In this document: piece after piece, positions 1 to 10,959 of the stretch
Layout of the letters: every line of letters begins with the position of its first letter
Position numbering within the stretch: position 1 is the stretch's first letter
Assembly: GCA_903813345.2 (NCBI GenBank)
Contig: CAIIXF020000011.1
Coordinates: 24,236,166 to 24,300,165, forward strand
Direction: 5' to 3'
Length of the DNA stretch: 64,000 nt
Source: Owenia fusiformis
Taxonomy: Eukaryota > Annelida > Polychaeta > Sabellida > Oweniidae
The notes under the pieces: generated by a model
The model's input: the letters and a program-made list of their open reading frames with translations, nothing else
Database searches by the model: none
What the model was told of the DNA's origin: nothing
Made by a program: the position numbers and the translations under genes

Positions 1-696
1 AATCAGAGTCGTGTGAATCAGAAATAACAGAATTATTCAATAGTATAAGGACTATTCTGTACTTTTTTCAAAAGTCTATACTTAAATGTTGTAAAAAGTT
101 ATAATTGAAAAACCATCTTTCGGAGTAAAGTCCGACTGCGCCGATTTCAATAACTTTGTACTTGATCAGAACTTGGTTCCAATAGAATTCCTACAAACTC
201 ATGAATGAAATAGCCATTGCATGGAATACTTACTTTTGTCAAAATCAAAGTAGAACTCTAGTTAAAAAATATATTGTGCTAAATTATTGCCATTTCTTAG
301 TAAAATGTCGTTCTCCGGTACGTTGCCAAAATTATTCGATGGTACCCCGTGGATCACTGTGTTGGGAATTTGATTCCTTTCCTTCTGCAATGTAAAAGAA
401 AGAACAACACACGAACAGATTAAAGTGAAATTTCTTATCATCAGAAAATATAACTATAAATAAATAATGATTTTGAGTCAGTCGCGTACAGATTATTAAT
501 TACTACTTCCTTCATAGAATCTTATTTTTCAATCATCTCGTCACATTTCCATCCGGGCATCATCATGATTGCTAATTTGTCTACGTCTTCAATGTTACAG
601 ATGATCTCATGACATTAACAGATTAATGAGTCTCGACAACGAACTTCACTCTAAAACTTATTACCCGAAAGAAGAGCTCAACAACGCTCGAAAAAC
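1..696. other. 5' flank of the A20-like gene, no gene seen
   Basis: No open frame with recognisable protein similarity and no RNA gene is visible. The region is AT-rich and should contain the promoter and 5' UTR of the A20-like gene that starts at 697. I saw no convincing TATA box and no clean NF-kB consensus (a GGGAATTTG-like stretch near 364 departs from the consensus). An upstream non-coding exon cannot be excluded. Confidence 0.4.
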
Positions 697-3600
697 ATGG
701 CAAGCAAAAGGGGATTGATCTTCAAAAGGACACTGTCTTGCTCAAACTTAGCAAAAGTTGAAGAACTGCGTAAAATTGTAGAAAACAATGTGTTCACTTC
801 AACTGACGAGACCAAGCCCATGTGCCTCTTCCGATATTCGGAGTATACGATTAGCTGCCCGACCATGTCAAACTTTCCACGAGATTTTCAAGAGAATTTC
901 GAGAGGGCGCTCATTGATGTGGATATGGAGAAGGGGCTTGAAGATGGGGGTTCTCTTAACTGGTGTCGCACTGCAAAACGACTGAGACCACTGGCTACAA
1001 AAGGTAATAGTATCTATTATCTAGCAATAATTTGAATCATCTTGCATTTCGAAATTATGAAATTTTTATGATTGAAAGTCAAGATGGTGTAACGAGTTTG
1101 AATTTTTTATTAAAATAAAACTTTACGTCATGACAAACATAATTTGTTTTTGTAAAGTTTGTTTTATGTATGTATGTATGCTGTTTTCATTTAGAGGATG
1201 GTAACTGTTTAACGCACGCTGTTTCTATTGGGATGTGGGGTTACCATGACAGCAGCTTGTTCCTAAGGCGACTGATTTACGTTGCCATGCAGAATGACGC
1301 CACTGGTAACCTGTTCAGAGATCGATGGCAAAATGAGGCCATGTCCATGGAGAATTCTTATAGTTCTGTAACTGGACTGGTAAGGGATATCCGATTTGTA
1401 ATCTTGTTGCAATTGCATATTTGAACTTTGACATGTGGTAATAACGTAACATCATTGTTTCGGTTTCGGAATTAACATCCGCCTAAGACACGGAATGCAT
1501 TAATTTACATTGTCTAATAATCATACATAAGAATTTATTCAACTCCTGGTTTACGAAAAGGATATGTCAATTTTATAAAAAATGAACATAAAAGTCCCCG
1601 TCAAAAAATTGAACAAATACCAAAATTGCTATTAATAAACTTTGCGATTTCCGGACGTTTCATCCTTATTCCAATCAATATGGTGACTACTGTTATGTTC
1701 TTATATCTTCCCTGAAACTTCCCCTTAAATTCTAATGGTTTAACATTCAATGCCTGGGGAAAATAGCGTCATTCTCAATCTTCTTTTGACCCCCGTTTTC
1801 TCAACTAAACCCTTACCTATATTAGAAATTGTTTCATATAAAATGTTGAATTGATAAATGCACAGTTAACATATTTTCTGCCGTTTATATAGGACCTTGA
1901 CGGAGAATGGATGAAGGTGATCGAGAGAGCAAATGACAAACCTAATGATGACCCACGAGCTCTTGAGATGCCTTATAAGGCATTGGAAGAGATACATGTG
2001 TTTGTTCTTGCCAATATACTTCGCAGACCCATAATTATAATCTCTGACGTCATGCTGCACTCTTTTACCGGTAGTGATTTGGCCCCATGTTCACTCGGTG
2101 GGGTGTATCTCCCGTTGCTATGGCATGCGGAAGATTGCTTCAAAACGCCATTGACGCTCGCATACGATATGAATAGTTTCTCACCTTTGATTGGCGAGGA
2201 AGATAATCCTAGAGATGAATATCTTGCTACCGAAGCTGAACGTGCCATACCTTTGATAAGACAGAATGGCGAGTGGTTAAAAATTCACATGTTGCTGCCC
2301 CAGGAAAAGGCACGCTTTCAAAATATTCTGGAAAAGTATATGTACGTAACGACACTATTCCACACAACCAAGGACAATGTCAAAGAAGTTATTAGTGCAA
2401 AGCTGGAGTATAAAGTTCTACCGGATAAGCTCAACCTAATGAAGGACTATTTCCAAGACTGTGAACGGATATTTAATGAATCTACCGATGAGGACATTTA
2501 TATGGAGGAGGAACCCAAACGGATTGATTCCTTAGAATTGAATGAGGTGTTAAGCCAGGATTCTGACAAAGAAGACATATATGAAGAGAGTAAGATGTGC
2601 ACCACTAAGAATTGTGAATTCTATGGGAGTACCGCCACCAAGGGCAAGTGCACTAAATGCTATCTCGAGAGCACCAAATTACCAGCAACGCCCGTAAAAA
2701 ACGATGAGACGTTGCGAATGAGAATCACTACCACTGCTTCCAAGCACAATCCCGATCCTTTAGCAGGCCCTATGCCCGCTTCTAAATTGACCCCCTATGA
2801 GCCAAATATCAGATTGAATAATCCAGACCGACCACAAGATTTGCCAATGTATTCCATGTTACCTACAGAATGTGCTACTCATGGATGTCATTATAATGCA
2901 TCAGTCCATACTAAACCGTATTGCCATGAATGCCATGATAGAAAACAAAAACCTGCTAAGCATGGTACTCTTGACCTTGGAAACCAGATCCCTAGTTCTC
3001 CAAGAAAATCAATCGTAAGGCAAGACATGGAGCCCCATAGCAACGATATGAAGAGCTTTGCGGTTGGGCAACCGAGTCAGGTATGCATGGTTGCACACTG
3101 CAAGAATCCATGTGATGCTGATCTTGAAGGATTGTGCTCTTCACACAGGCAACATTTTGTTAAGCCAAGTAAAACACAAGCACCGGTTGCTTTGACAACT
3201 ATCGCTGCTACCTTGGTAACTACGAGCTTTAGCAACAGGTGTAAACATCCAGGTTGTTTCAACGTTCCCACAACTCAGTCAGGCTTTTGTGAAGTATGTG
3301 ATCATCAAGGCAACAGAAATATGTCGAGGTACGCTGCAGCAAAACCTACTGACTCCGTAAAGAATATTGTATTCGAAGATGTAATTCCTCCAACGCTTGG
3401 ACCGTGTAGGAAAAGTGGCTGCACCTTTACTGGTTCCGAAAGGTATCGAGGGTACTGCTCCGTATGCTACAAGAAACATCGGTCAAAAAGACATTCCAAT
3501 GGTTCAGCAAGCTCAAGCGGATGTTCGACTCCTGACTGTGAAGGGGTACGCATAGAACGATCGCCAATGTGCTATTACTGTACGAAACATACCAACCAAG

Positions 3601-4977
3601 GTCTGCCCGTCATACCAAACCGTGGAAAAGATGCTGGGACTCAGACAACTCCACCCAAGGATCTTGGACGTAACATCCAACCATCTGGCTACGATGCCAA
3701 AGCTTTTGATAAGGAAGGTCTCACTGATGAATTAAGCCGTACGGTTGTAAGACACCATTACAAGGATTATCCAAAGAAAGTATGCGTCAGTCCTTTGTGT
3801 GAAAACGAAGTGATGGTTGGTGCTGGTGAAAATAAGTTGTGCCGAGAGTGTTTTCAAATATTGTGTGATGACGCTGCCAAGAAAGCTGAAAGGAAATCTT
3901 CTGCAGAATTCACGGGTATGTAAAGAGTAAACTATGGTCGGTAGTTGAAAAAACACGTTTGTATACTTTTCTGTAAAATCTTGGTCAGAATCTTAAATGC
4001 TTGATGCCTTGTAACGTCAATAATACTCTATGTCTAAAACGGTATGTCTTAAACTTTAGTTGATGTTTTCTTGTAGAACAATCAAGAACAGCTGGTAATC
4101 AATCAAACGCGCCTAAGTGCAAAGGTCCCAGTTGTGATATGTTTGGTAGCGTTGAGACGATGGGTTACTGTTCTAAATGTTTCAATGAAATGATAGCCGC
4201 ACGTGGTAAGTATCAATTCTTTTACATCATATTGCTAGACTTCTACTTCCCAATGCCTTCATCAAGTTTTAGCTCAGTTTATAATTTGGCAAGTCCAGCT
4301 TAAAAACCATAATTTTGTGTACAATTGCATGAACTTGCTTTCCTCATTAGTATTCAATATACGGTTAATGGTTTTCAGACAGAGTCAAAACTTCCCCAGT
4401 TCGACAACCTTCTCAGCTTAACAGGCGTGGTGGAGACGATCAAATATTTGTCCCAATGGACAGTGACACAAGAATTGCCACCGAGGGCGCAAGTCAGAGT
4501 CCTCTTAAGCACAGCGTCACGTACTACAATCCAGCAAGAGTTAATCTCTTCAACACTGATGACTATGACTCCAAGATATGCCCAGTTGATGACTGTGACC
4601 GATACGGCGATGTTTGTTTTAATGGCCTATGTTCCTTGCATTATGACCCCAGTAGACCTGTAGTACAAATAGGTAGAGATAACGTTTTGCATATTAAGCC
4701 GAAAAGTCCCAGACTCAACAGACCGCCTGGGACTAGATTCACAAGTGCTACCAATGGTGATAATGATGCGTACGTGCTCTATCCTGACGTAAGGGGTAAA
4801 CAAGAACGCTTACCCACACAACGCACGAGGAAACCCGATGAACCAGCAATTCAAAGACAAATTGAAAACCAAGTCCAAAAGATTAAATGCCGTGAAAGAC
4901 TTTGTGAGAACTATGCCAGCAAAGAAAACAATGGTTTTTGTAATAGTTGCAAGAAAAGACTTGACAAAGGTTACTAA
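697..4977 (+). CDS. TNFAIP3: A20/TNFAIP3-like OTU domain protein with ten A20 zinc fingers
   Basis: Five coding exons join in phase: 697-1003, 1195-1379, 1893-3915, 4077-4205, 4379-4977, giving 1080 aa (human A20 is 790 aa). All introns have GT..AG ends. The start ATG has A at -3 and G at +4. The OTU domain fills about residues 20-370: Asp74 in ALID, EDGNCL with nucleophile Cys107, LEEIHVFVLANILRRPIIIIS, and GGVYLPLLW are A20 hallmarks. The catalytic His position (human His256, before F-x-P-L) is Ser259. C-terminal A20-type fingers (C-x4-C-x10-13-C-x2-C/H) begin at residues 400, 491, 562, 614, 669, 708, 795, 853, 949 and 1052; those at 562 and 949 end in His instead of Cys. Vertebrate A20 edits ubiquitin chains and dampens NF-kB signalling in the cytosol. 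Family assignment is firm; deubiquitinase activity is doubtful, ubiquitin binding by the fingers is likely. Confidence 0.93.
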
Positions 4978-6249
4978 GTTTTAAATTAACTACGAGAGTC
5001 TATATATGATAGAGTAATTGACACGATCATATGGTATCAAAACTCATTTCTCGGTCCTTAGCATTTAAGAAAACTTGTACGTGAACGTGTATACGAGTGG
5101 GACACGGGACAGTCAATCACCCCTAGGGTTAATAATATTACATGTTCGCGTTCATGTTTTTTTTAAAACATGTAACTTAACTCCCTATTATCCGACTTGA
5201 TTAACCTCAAATTAAACAACAAAAACATTTATTGGTTTATACATGTAGATGTAGACATTGTTATTTATCATACTATGTGCACACAACGGCACTTATAATT
5301 ATATGTGCCAAGATAATTTATAAAAAGCTTTGTGTCTGCTTGATTTGAACGAGTTAAAACACTTACAGTTAGGGTGGTAGGCCCTGGTTGATAATGAGTT
5401 CACATTTCCAGAAAATTTCAATGTCATAGCATATTTTTATGTAGAATTGTAACTGAAACTAAAACCTAGTTGTGTTAATGGTTTAACACCTCTGCTGTAT
5501 CGACGAAATACACATCAACAACAACATGCACTGAAATGAAACAGAGAGATATTCAAAAAACCACAATGCTACAGAGATACTTGTATTTGAGTATATTTAA
5601 CAAAATGAGATTGTATACAATATTAATATTAAGCCAGACAGTTACACACCACAGGGAAATATATCGTGGTAAGTCCGATATCTGAAAGATCCTACGTTAT
5701 CTTTCCAAGATCACGGCATTAGGCCACATCATTCATTTGCATTTTGTGAAAATTGAAGTTACGTTTGATGATCATTTGTTTTTTAATATGGCTTTATACA
5801 AAAATGTAAAGCCTAGTTACAGTATCAATGCTTTAAGACCAATGTACTAACCATTGACCATGGTACTGTACATTTGACATAACGAAGGGCTAGTTCTTTT
5901 TAATTGAACACGATGAGCAATTTGGAAGATCCGATTACTTGTCTAATCTTTCCTTAGATAAATATTTATCAGTCATAATATATTAATACATGAAAAATAT
6001 TCAATCAAAAAAATTGTTGCTCATTGTTTCTTTTAGAATTCCATGCAAGGCTTTTCCAAAACATGAAACCAGTTTTTACTTTTTCAGAAAGTTTTAGAGG
6101 TATGTCTACCATGAATTAAGATGTATATTTCTATTTATCCTTATTGGTGTATATGTTCAAATCTTTGTATAGAAATGATTGTAATTATTCAAGAAAATGT
6201 TCCTCTGTATGATAAGTTTAAAAAAATTGTACTGCTTTTTACATACGCG
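4978..6249 (+). other. 3' flank / probable 3' UTR of the A20-like gene
   Basis: AT-rich sequence with no open frame of note follows the stop at 4975-4977. The first canonical AATAAA that I see on the plus strand lies at 6280-6285, just beyond this stretch, in a tandemly duplicated block, so the A20 3' UTR could be about 1.3 kb. An earlier variant signal may be used instead. No other gene is seen here. Confidence 0.35.
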
Positions 6250-6467
6250 TTTAAATTGATGTATGTCGAATTGTAGAAAAATAAAGCTGTCATTTTCATT
6301 GTTTCCAGCAAATAAAAACTTGCAGACCTGCTTTTAAAAGTTAAAAAGAACAGAAACACGTTTAAATTGATGTATGTCGAATTGTAGAAAAATAAAGCTG
6401 TCATTTTCATTGTTTCCAGCAAATAAAAACTTGCAGACCTGCTTTTAAAAGTTAAAAAGAACAGAAA
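6250..6467. repeat. two-copy tandem duplication, 111-bp period
   Basis: The block starting tttaaattgatgtatgtcg at 6250 is repeated almost without change from 6361. Each copy carries an AATAAA motif (6280 and 111 bp later), so the duplication also doubles a polyadenylation signal. The high identity points to a recent event. Confidence 0.85.
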
Positions 6468-7081
6468 TGTTTTGAGCGATTGTCATTTTAATACACGTTT
6501 GATTGCATTTTTTGCATATTCTTGCTTTCGTGTGTTGTAATTATCAATGTCTTTTACAAACACCACGTTTATTACCCACCCAACGTCAGGGGGCATGGAA
6601 AACAAAGATGAAAAACATAATTTGACGGCACATTTCCTGATGGTTTCTTTCCTCTATGTTGATTATTAAAGGGCAATAAAGGCACTCAACTCTGAAATAC
6701 AATAAAATTTAAGTTCGTATTTTCAAATTGAATTCCTGGTGCCCTATAATGCTTCTCAAAAATGGGAATAGCCTAGTGATATAGATAGAACTGTTTTGAA
6801 TTTGACACCAACCGCCGAACGCCGTCCACGACATGTCACCAAAAGAAAAAATAAGCCAGGTGGGCATTCTTAATTTACCTCAAGATTTCATGTGCCACCT
6901 ACATCAATATTTCAACTTTGACCCGCTAGCTAGTACAAGTCGTCCATTTTGTGACCCCGGTTTGTGAGTCTGCGTCTCTTGCATTAGCCTAAACTGAAGT
7001 AGACTAAGCTTATAAGTTGTATAACGGAAACCCAAACTTACAACTTTTGTCAAATTGATAGGGTTATTAAGTAAATAATCT

Positions 7082-7582
7082 TCAAAAATCATTGACAATG
7101 TTTCCTTTAGGCCTATAACTGAATCGTTTGTTTACAAACTTTGCCCATTCTTCAGGCAGGGGTGGGCCAAGAGGCTCTGAATCCCCAAACTCTAGTTCTA
7201 ATGCTGAGAAATCTATCCCAGCAGAACTACTCCCAGATTCTCTATTGGGTCTCTGGGTAGTTCTCAATTTCCCTAAAAGGGATTTTTGATCATCATCCAA
7301 GTCGTCTGATTCCTCATCAGGGGATGTTTCTGGATCCGAAGCTGTGGAGTACAGCTTAGTCAGCGGAGATTGGTAATCCATTGTGCGCTTCAAACGCTTT
7401 GAAGTAGAAGGCTGCGTCTCAGCCTGCCTTTTCTCTATTCGATCCAATCGTTCCATAAGAGCATCCATGAAATTTTTCTGGACTGATTGTTCATCTCCCC
7501 TTATGTCACCCTGGACTGATTGTTGGCATTCTTCATCCTCATCTAAAAGTTCTTTTTCCATTTTTTCATTCATTTCTGACAT
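7082..7582 (-). pseudogene. retroelement gag-like ORF fragment (DIRS/YR-type suspected)
   Basis: An intact 166-aa minus-strand frame opens with an acidic, glutamate-rich segment, then a short coiled-coil-like stretch (MDALMERLDRIEKRQ), a Ser/Asp-rich linker, and near the C-terminus the motif EPLGPPLPEEWAKFVNKRF. A late G-P-x-(V/L)-x-x-x-x-A-x-x-V-N motif is, from my knowledge of these families, typical of gag-like ORF1 proteins of tyrosine-recombinase retrotransposons in marine invertebrates. No zinc knuckle, reverse transcriptase or recombinase frame follows, so this would be an orphan or truncated copy. It could instead be a spliced exon of an unknown host gene. Family call is weak; the reading frame itself is clear. 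Confidence 0.4.
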
Positions 7583-8970
7583 TTTTCCTCAAATGTTTGT
7601 AATATATCTAAACTATGAGGTAAATGCGTAATTATAATATCCAATTCCTGGAAGAAGTATTGTTAAAAGTTCAAGGTACTTGATAATCCTTATCTAAGTA
7701 GCTAGCTGTGCATGGCCTAGAAGTCGGTCAACAAGTGCTGGTCAGATGATGGTCATCATCTCATATAGTCTCGCTGATTGCGTAATATGGTGAGATAGAA
7801 TTACAATTTTCTGAACAAAGTGAGATATAATATCATCTGATCAAAGAAGCTATAAGCTTATGCTAAGAGTTATGTTGAAGATTAACCTGTAAGCTTAATC
7901 TATTAACACTGAAAAAGAAGGTCACTTTTCATTTATTACAAGATAGACTAGTCCTAATTCAAAAAATTGAACTCGAGAACTGACTATGGTAGGTTATTGT
8001 ACAATAAAGTCAGAACTGATTAGGCTAGCCTAATGATCGCAAAAAATATTGTAAAATTTTGACATGATTTGTTTTTCGACTCTTCTCTAGCCTTTCTCTT
8101 TCCTTTAAAATAGGTGGAAGCTTAGACCTCGTTGACACAATTTCACACACATTGCATTCCATTTAGGGCACCGTAACCAATCTGGAACCCGTTAGGCCCA
8201 GGCCTAAAAGTACTCCCTCATAACAAATATGTAGCCTAGGGCTAGGCATAAGCCTAAACCTATATCCTAGGCCTATAGCCTAGCCTAGCCTTGTAGCCTA
8301 CGATTAAAAATATTGGCCAAAACATGTAATTCTAAAGGGCATAAAAACCTATAGCCTAGCCTTGTAGCCTATCAGGAAACCGAACTTTGCCGCGAGGCGG
8401 AGCTTAGCCTAATTGGGTACAATAGACAAATAAATTTACGAATATAGTTTTAATTATTCTTAGATTATTAAAATAAAGTGATCAACTCGAGTCCCTTTCA
8501 CCCGAGTTCTTTTAAATCTGATATCAATTCTGTAACAGTGAACATAGAAATGAAAAAGATGGACATATGATGAAAGAATCTCTCTCACCGAAATTGATTT
8601 TCTTCAAAATGACGTCAATATTTTTGTGTTTCACTACGGGTTAGAAATTATCTAAAATTCGTCAAAATATTGATAATTTTCTACAAAACGACTGATTTTT
8701 GAAATGTTGGGACTTTTTAAATTCTTAATTGATAATCTGTTTCGAATTATGACAAGTAGATTATACCAAAATAACAGTTAAAAGTCGAATGGTTAGTACA
8801 ATTTCGAGTGAATTTTGTGTTCTTTTTAAATTTAATACGAATTCACTGTCGTAATCAGCGTCAAACAATATATGAAATTAAAATTCAGATGATTCTCTAG
8901 AGAACAATCAAAATCAAAATATGAATAAGCCATATAATAAGTGAAAAACATGGCATTGAAAATGGGACAC
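7583..8970. other. intergenic, with a TAGCCTAGGC-rich low-complexity patch
   Basis: No coding signal is seen. Between about 8190 and 8410 the sequence is built of short overlapping words such as gcctaggcc and tagcctagcc, partly palindromic. The rest is plain AT-rich sequence leading to the H1 promoter. Confidence 0.45.
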
Positions 8971-9063
8971 AAACACAAATTAACGTCCTTTTCAAAAGGT
9001 GCGTGGAAACCATTTTGGAAAGCGCGCGATGTTCTCAGACGTCCGCGCGATCGGTTATAAATA
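8971..9063 (+). promoter_or_regulatory. histone H1 promoter: H1 box and TATA box
   Basis: AAACACA at 8971-8977 matches the H1-specific box found about 100 bp upstream of H1 start sites. TATAAATA at 9056-9063 lies 53 bp before the ATG, so transcription should start near 9085-9095. GC-rich CGCGCG words lie between them. The order and spacing fit a replication-type H1 promoter. Confidence 0.75.
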
Positions 9064-9115
9064 TGGCGCGAAATTAGAGCATCTTCAGTTGTCAAATTTC
9101 ATTTGAATTATCGAC

Positions 9116-9745
9116 ATGGCTGGTTCACAACGATCAAGATCACGATCTCGCTCTCGCTCACGGTCCCGCTCTCCGGCGAAGAGGCCTGCCTCACCCAAGA
9201 AGAAGGCAGTAAGGAGGAGGAGGAGCACCAAACCTAGGTCTACTCGACCAACAACCATCCAAATGGCCCGGGCTGCCATCACTGCTTTGAAAGATCGCAA
9301 AGGAAGCTCCGTCCAGGCTATCACCAAATACATTATGGCCAACAACAGGGGACTCAGTCTCGCTCGTCTGAGACCTCAACTTCGCCGAGCTTTTGCTACA
9401 GGACTCAAATCTGGCGCCTTTGTACGTCCCAAGGGGTCTACAGCCACCGGATCCACTGGGCGTTTCCGCAACGGCAAACCACCTGCACCAAAGAAACCAA
9501 AGAAGAAGAAGGCTGCCAAGAAACCCAAGAAGAAGGCAAGAAAGCCCAAGAAGAAGGTCGCCAAGAAGCCTAAAAAGAAGGCAGCGAGGAAGCCAAAGAA
9601 GAAGGCAGCAAAAAAACCCACCAAGCCCAAAGCCAAGCGTCCTGCAAAGCCCAAAAAGAAGGTTGCCAGGAAGCCTGCAAAGAAAGCTGCAACCAAGCGC
9701 AGACCTTCTAAGGCCAAGAAGACGGTGAGGAGAGCAAAGAAGTGA
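9116..9745 (+). CDS. histone H1, sperm-like with an SR-repeat N-terminus
   Basis: A single uninterrupted frame of 209 aa. The N-terminus (residues 1-20) is a run of about seven Ser-Arg dipeptides, followed by SPAK/SPKK-type motifs that bind AT-rich minor groove. Residues about 44-116 form the H15 winged-helix domain: MARAAITALKDRKGSSVQAI is the classic helix-1/2 signature, and GSTGRFRNG closes the domain. The tail (about 120-209) is almost only Lys, Arg, Pro and Ala in KKPKKKA-type repeats. The protein should bind linker DNA at the nucleosome dyad and compact chromatin. The extended basic N-terminus resembles sea-urchin sperm H1 rather than somatic H1, so a male germline role is inferred. The lack of introns and the 3' stem-loop fit a replication-type histone gene; no core histone genes are seen nearby. 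Confidence 0.93.
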   Translation: MAGSQRSRSRSRSRSRSRSPAKRPASPKKKAVRRRRSTKPRSTRPTTIQMARAAITALKDRKGSSVQAITKYIMANNRGLSLARLRPQLRRAFATGLKSGAFVRPKGSTATGSTGRFRNGKPPAPKKPKKKKAAKKPKKKARKPKKKVAKKPKKKAARKPKKKAAKKPTKPKAKRPAKPKKKVARKPAKKAATKRRPSKAKKTVRRAKK

Positions 9746-9776
9746 ACTGTAACTTCTAGCCTACACTAACCCCAAC

Positions 9777-9816
9777 GGCCCTTATCAGGGCCACCCGTTT
9801 TTTTCAAAAGAGAAAT
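9777..9816 (+). terminator. histone mRNA 3' stem-loop and downstream element
   Basis: GGCCCTTATCAGGGCC at 9777-9792 is a perfect 6-bp stem with a 4-nt loop, followed by ACCC, matching the SLBP-bound histone 3' end. It lies 31 bp after the stop codon. The purine-rich TCAAAAGAGAAA at about 9804-9815 sits where the U7 snRNP-binding histone downstream element is expected. This replaces a poly(A) signal. Confidence 0.92.
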
Positions 9817-10596
9817 CAAATCTTTATGAATGTTTCCCTTGTTCGTCGTAAGGTTGTGCGTTGTGTCTGCATGTCAGTGTGTGTGTTCCAGCAAAAATAT
9901 CCCATTAGCCCTGTTCGATATCGTATTAGCTAGCCTACCAGTTTTCTAAAAGTCCTCAAATGAATGATACTTTTTCTAAATATTTGTATTCAGGTAGGCT
10001 ATTTCCCGCAATTTATGACTAGAGTTGAAAATTATGGCTGCCTGAAACTGCTTAAAGATATCTCTGTATTTATAGCATAGGTAGGTCGTGTTGTCCAGCT
10101 TGATTTCTGTACGTACACAACGCCACCGACAAAAATGAGGTACCCAAATATTGATATACATCTGTGATTGACATTTGGTTGCGTTTGGAATGGATAACTA
10201 GACGTTAAATCCCCAGCTCTAGTATTGCTGTACATGCATTTGTGGCAATACTGCAATAACGTCACCATCATTAGCCCGATATAGAGGTTATTTAATGGGA
10301 GGGATGGCAAATGAATTTTATTCAGAGGGAAAATATGATATTGGCCAAGGAAAATAGACTGAGGGCGACAACCCGAGTGTCAATATTATATTTTCCGAGG
10401 CGAATATCATATTTTTGAGGAAAAATTCATATTCCATCTCGATTCACGACCATCAATAAAGAGTACAATACAATACAATGACCTATTTATTCCATAACAT
10501 TTTTCTGAAACGCATTCATTTTCAAATTAAGTTTGTCATCAACCTATGATGGTGACATAGAATGATACACTTTGATCATATAACATTTTCAACTTA
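9817..10596. other. intergenic, no gene seen
   Basis: Non-coding AT-rich sequence between the H1 gene and the large TIR element. Short open frames on the minus strand here have no recognisable motif. Confidence 0.4.
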
Positions 10597-10959
10597 GGCC
10601 ATAAGAAATAGATTCTTTGCTTTGCGTTCTGGCATAATCCAAATCATGCAAGGGTACAAGGAAAACCAGAACAACGGCAACGCCAAAGCGTAGCGAATCC
10701 CATCGAACAGAAATGGCTGGCATTTTTACAAACAAAATATATAACAAATATCATAAAATAACACCCATAAGAAAGGCCACCATTTTCAAAATGGTTGCTC
10801 ACTAGCCAAGTTGTCATCAGAAGAAGTAATATGCTTTTAAGTAGCCACATATAAAATTTTTAAATTCAAAATGTCATAAGACAGTATGCCATCCTTACGA
10901 GTATTCACATATCAAATATGAACAAAATCGCTCGATTACTTTTTGAATTATAACTAGAA

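Noticed and set aside
1973-3956. Minus-strand frames across the A20-like exon 3
   Set aside because: Composition follows the sense zinc-finger frame; no independent motif or start context.
9191-9728. Antisense and alternate-frame ORFs across the H1 gene
   Set aside because: They are shadows of a Lys/Pro-rich repetitive coding sequence; the H1 frame has the winged-helix domain and proper promoter and 3' end.
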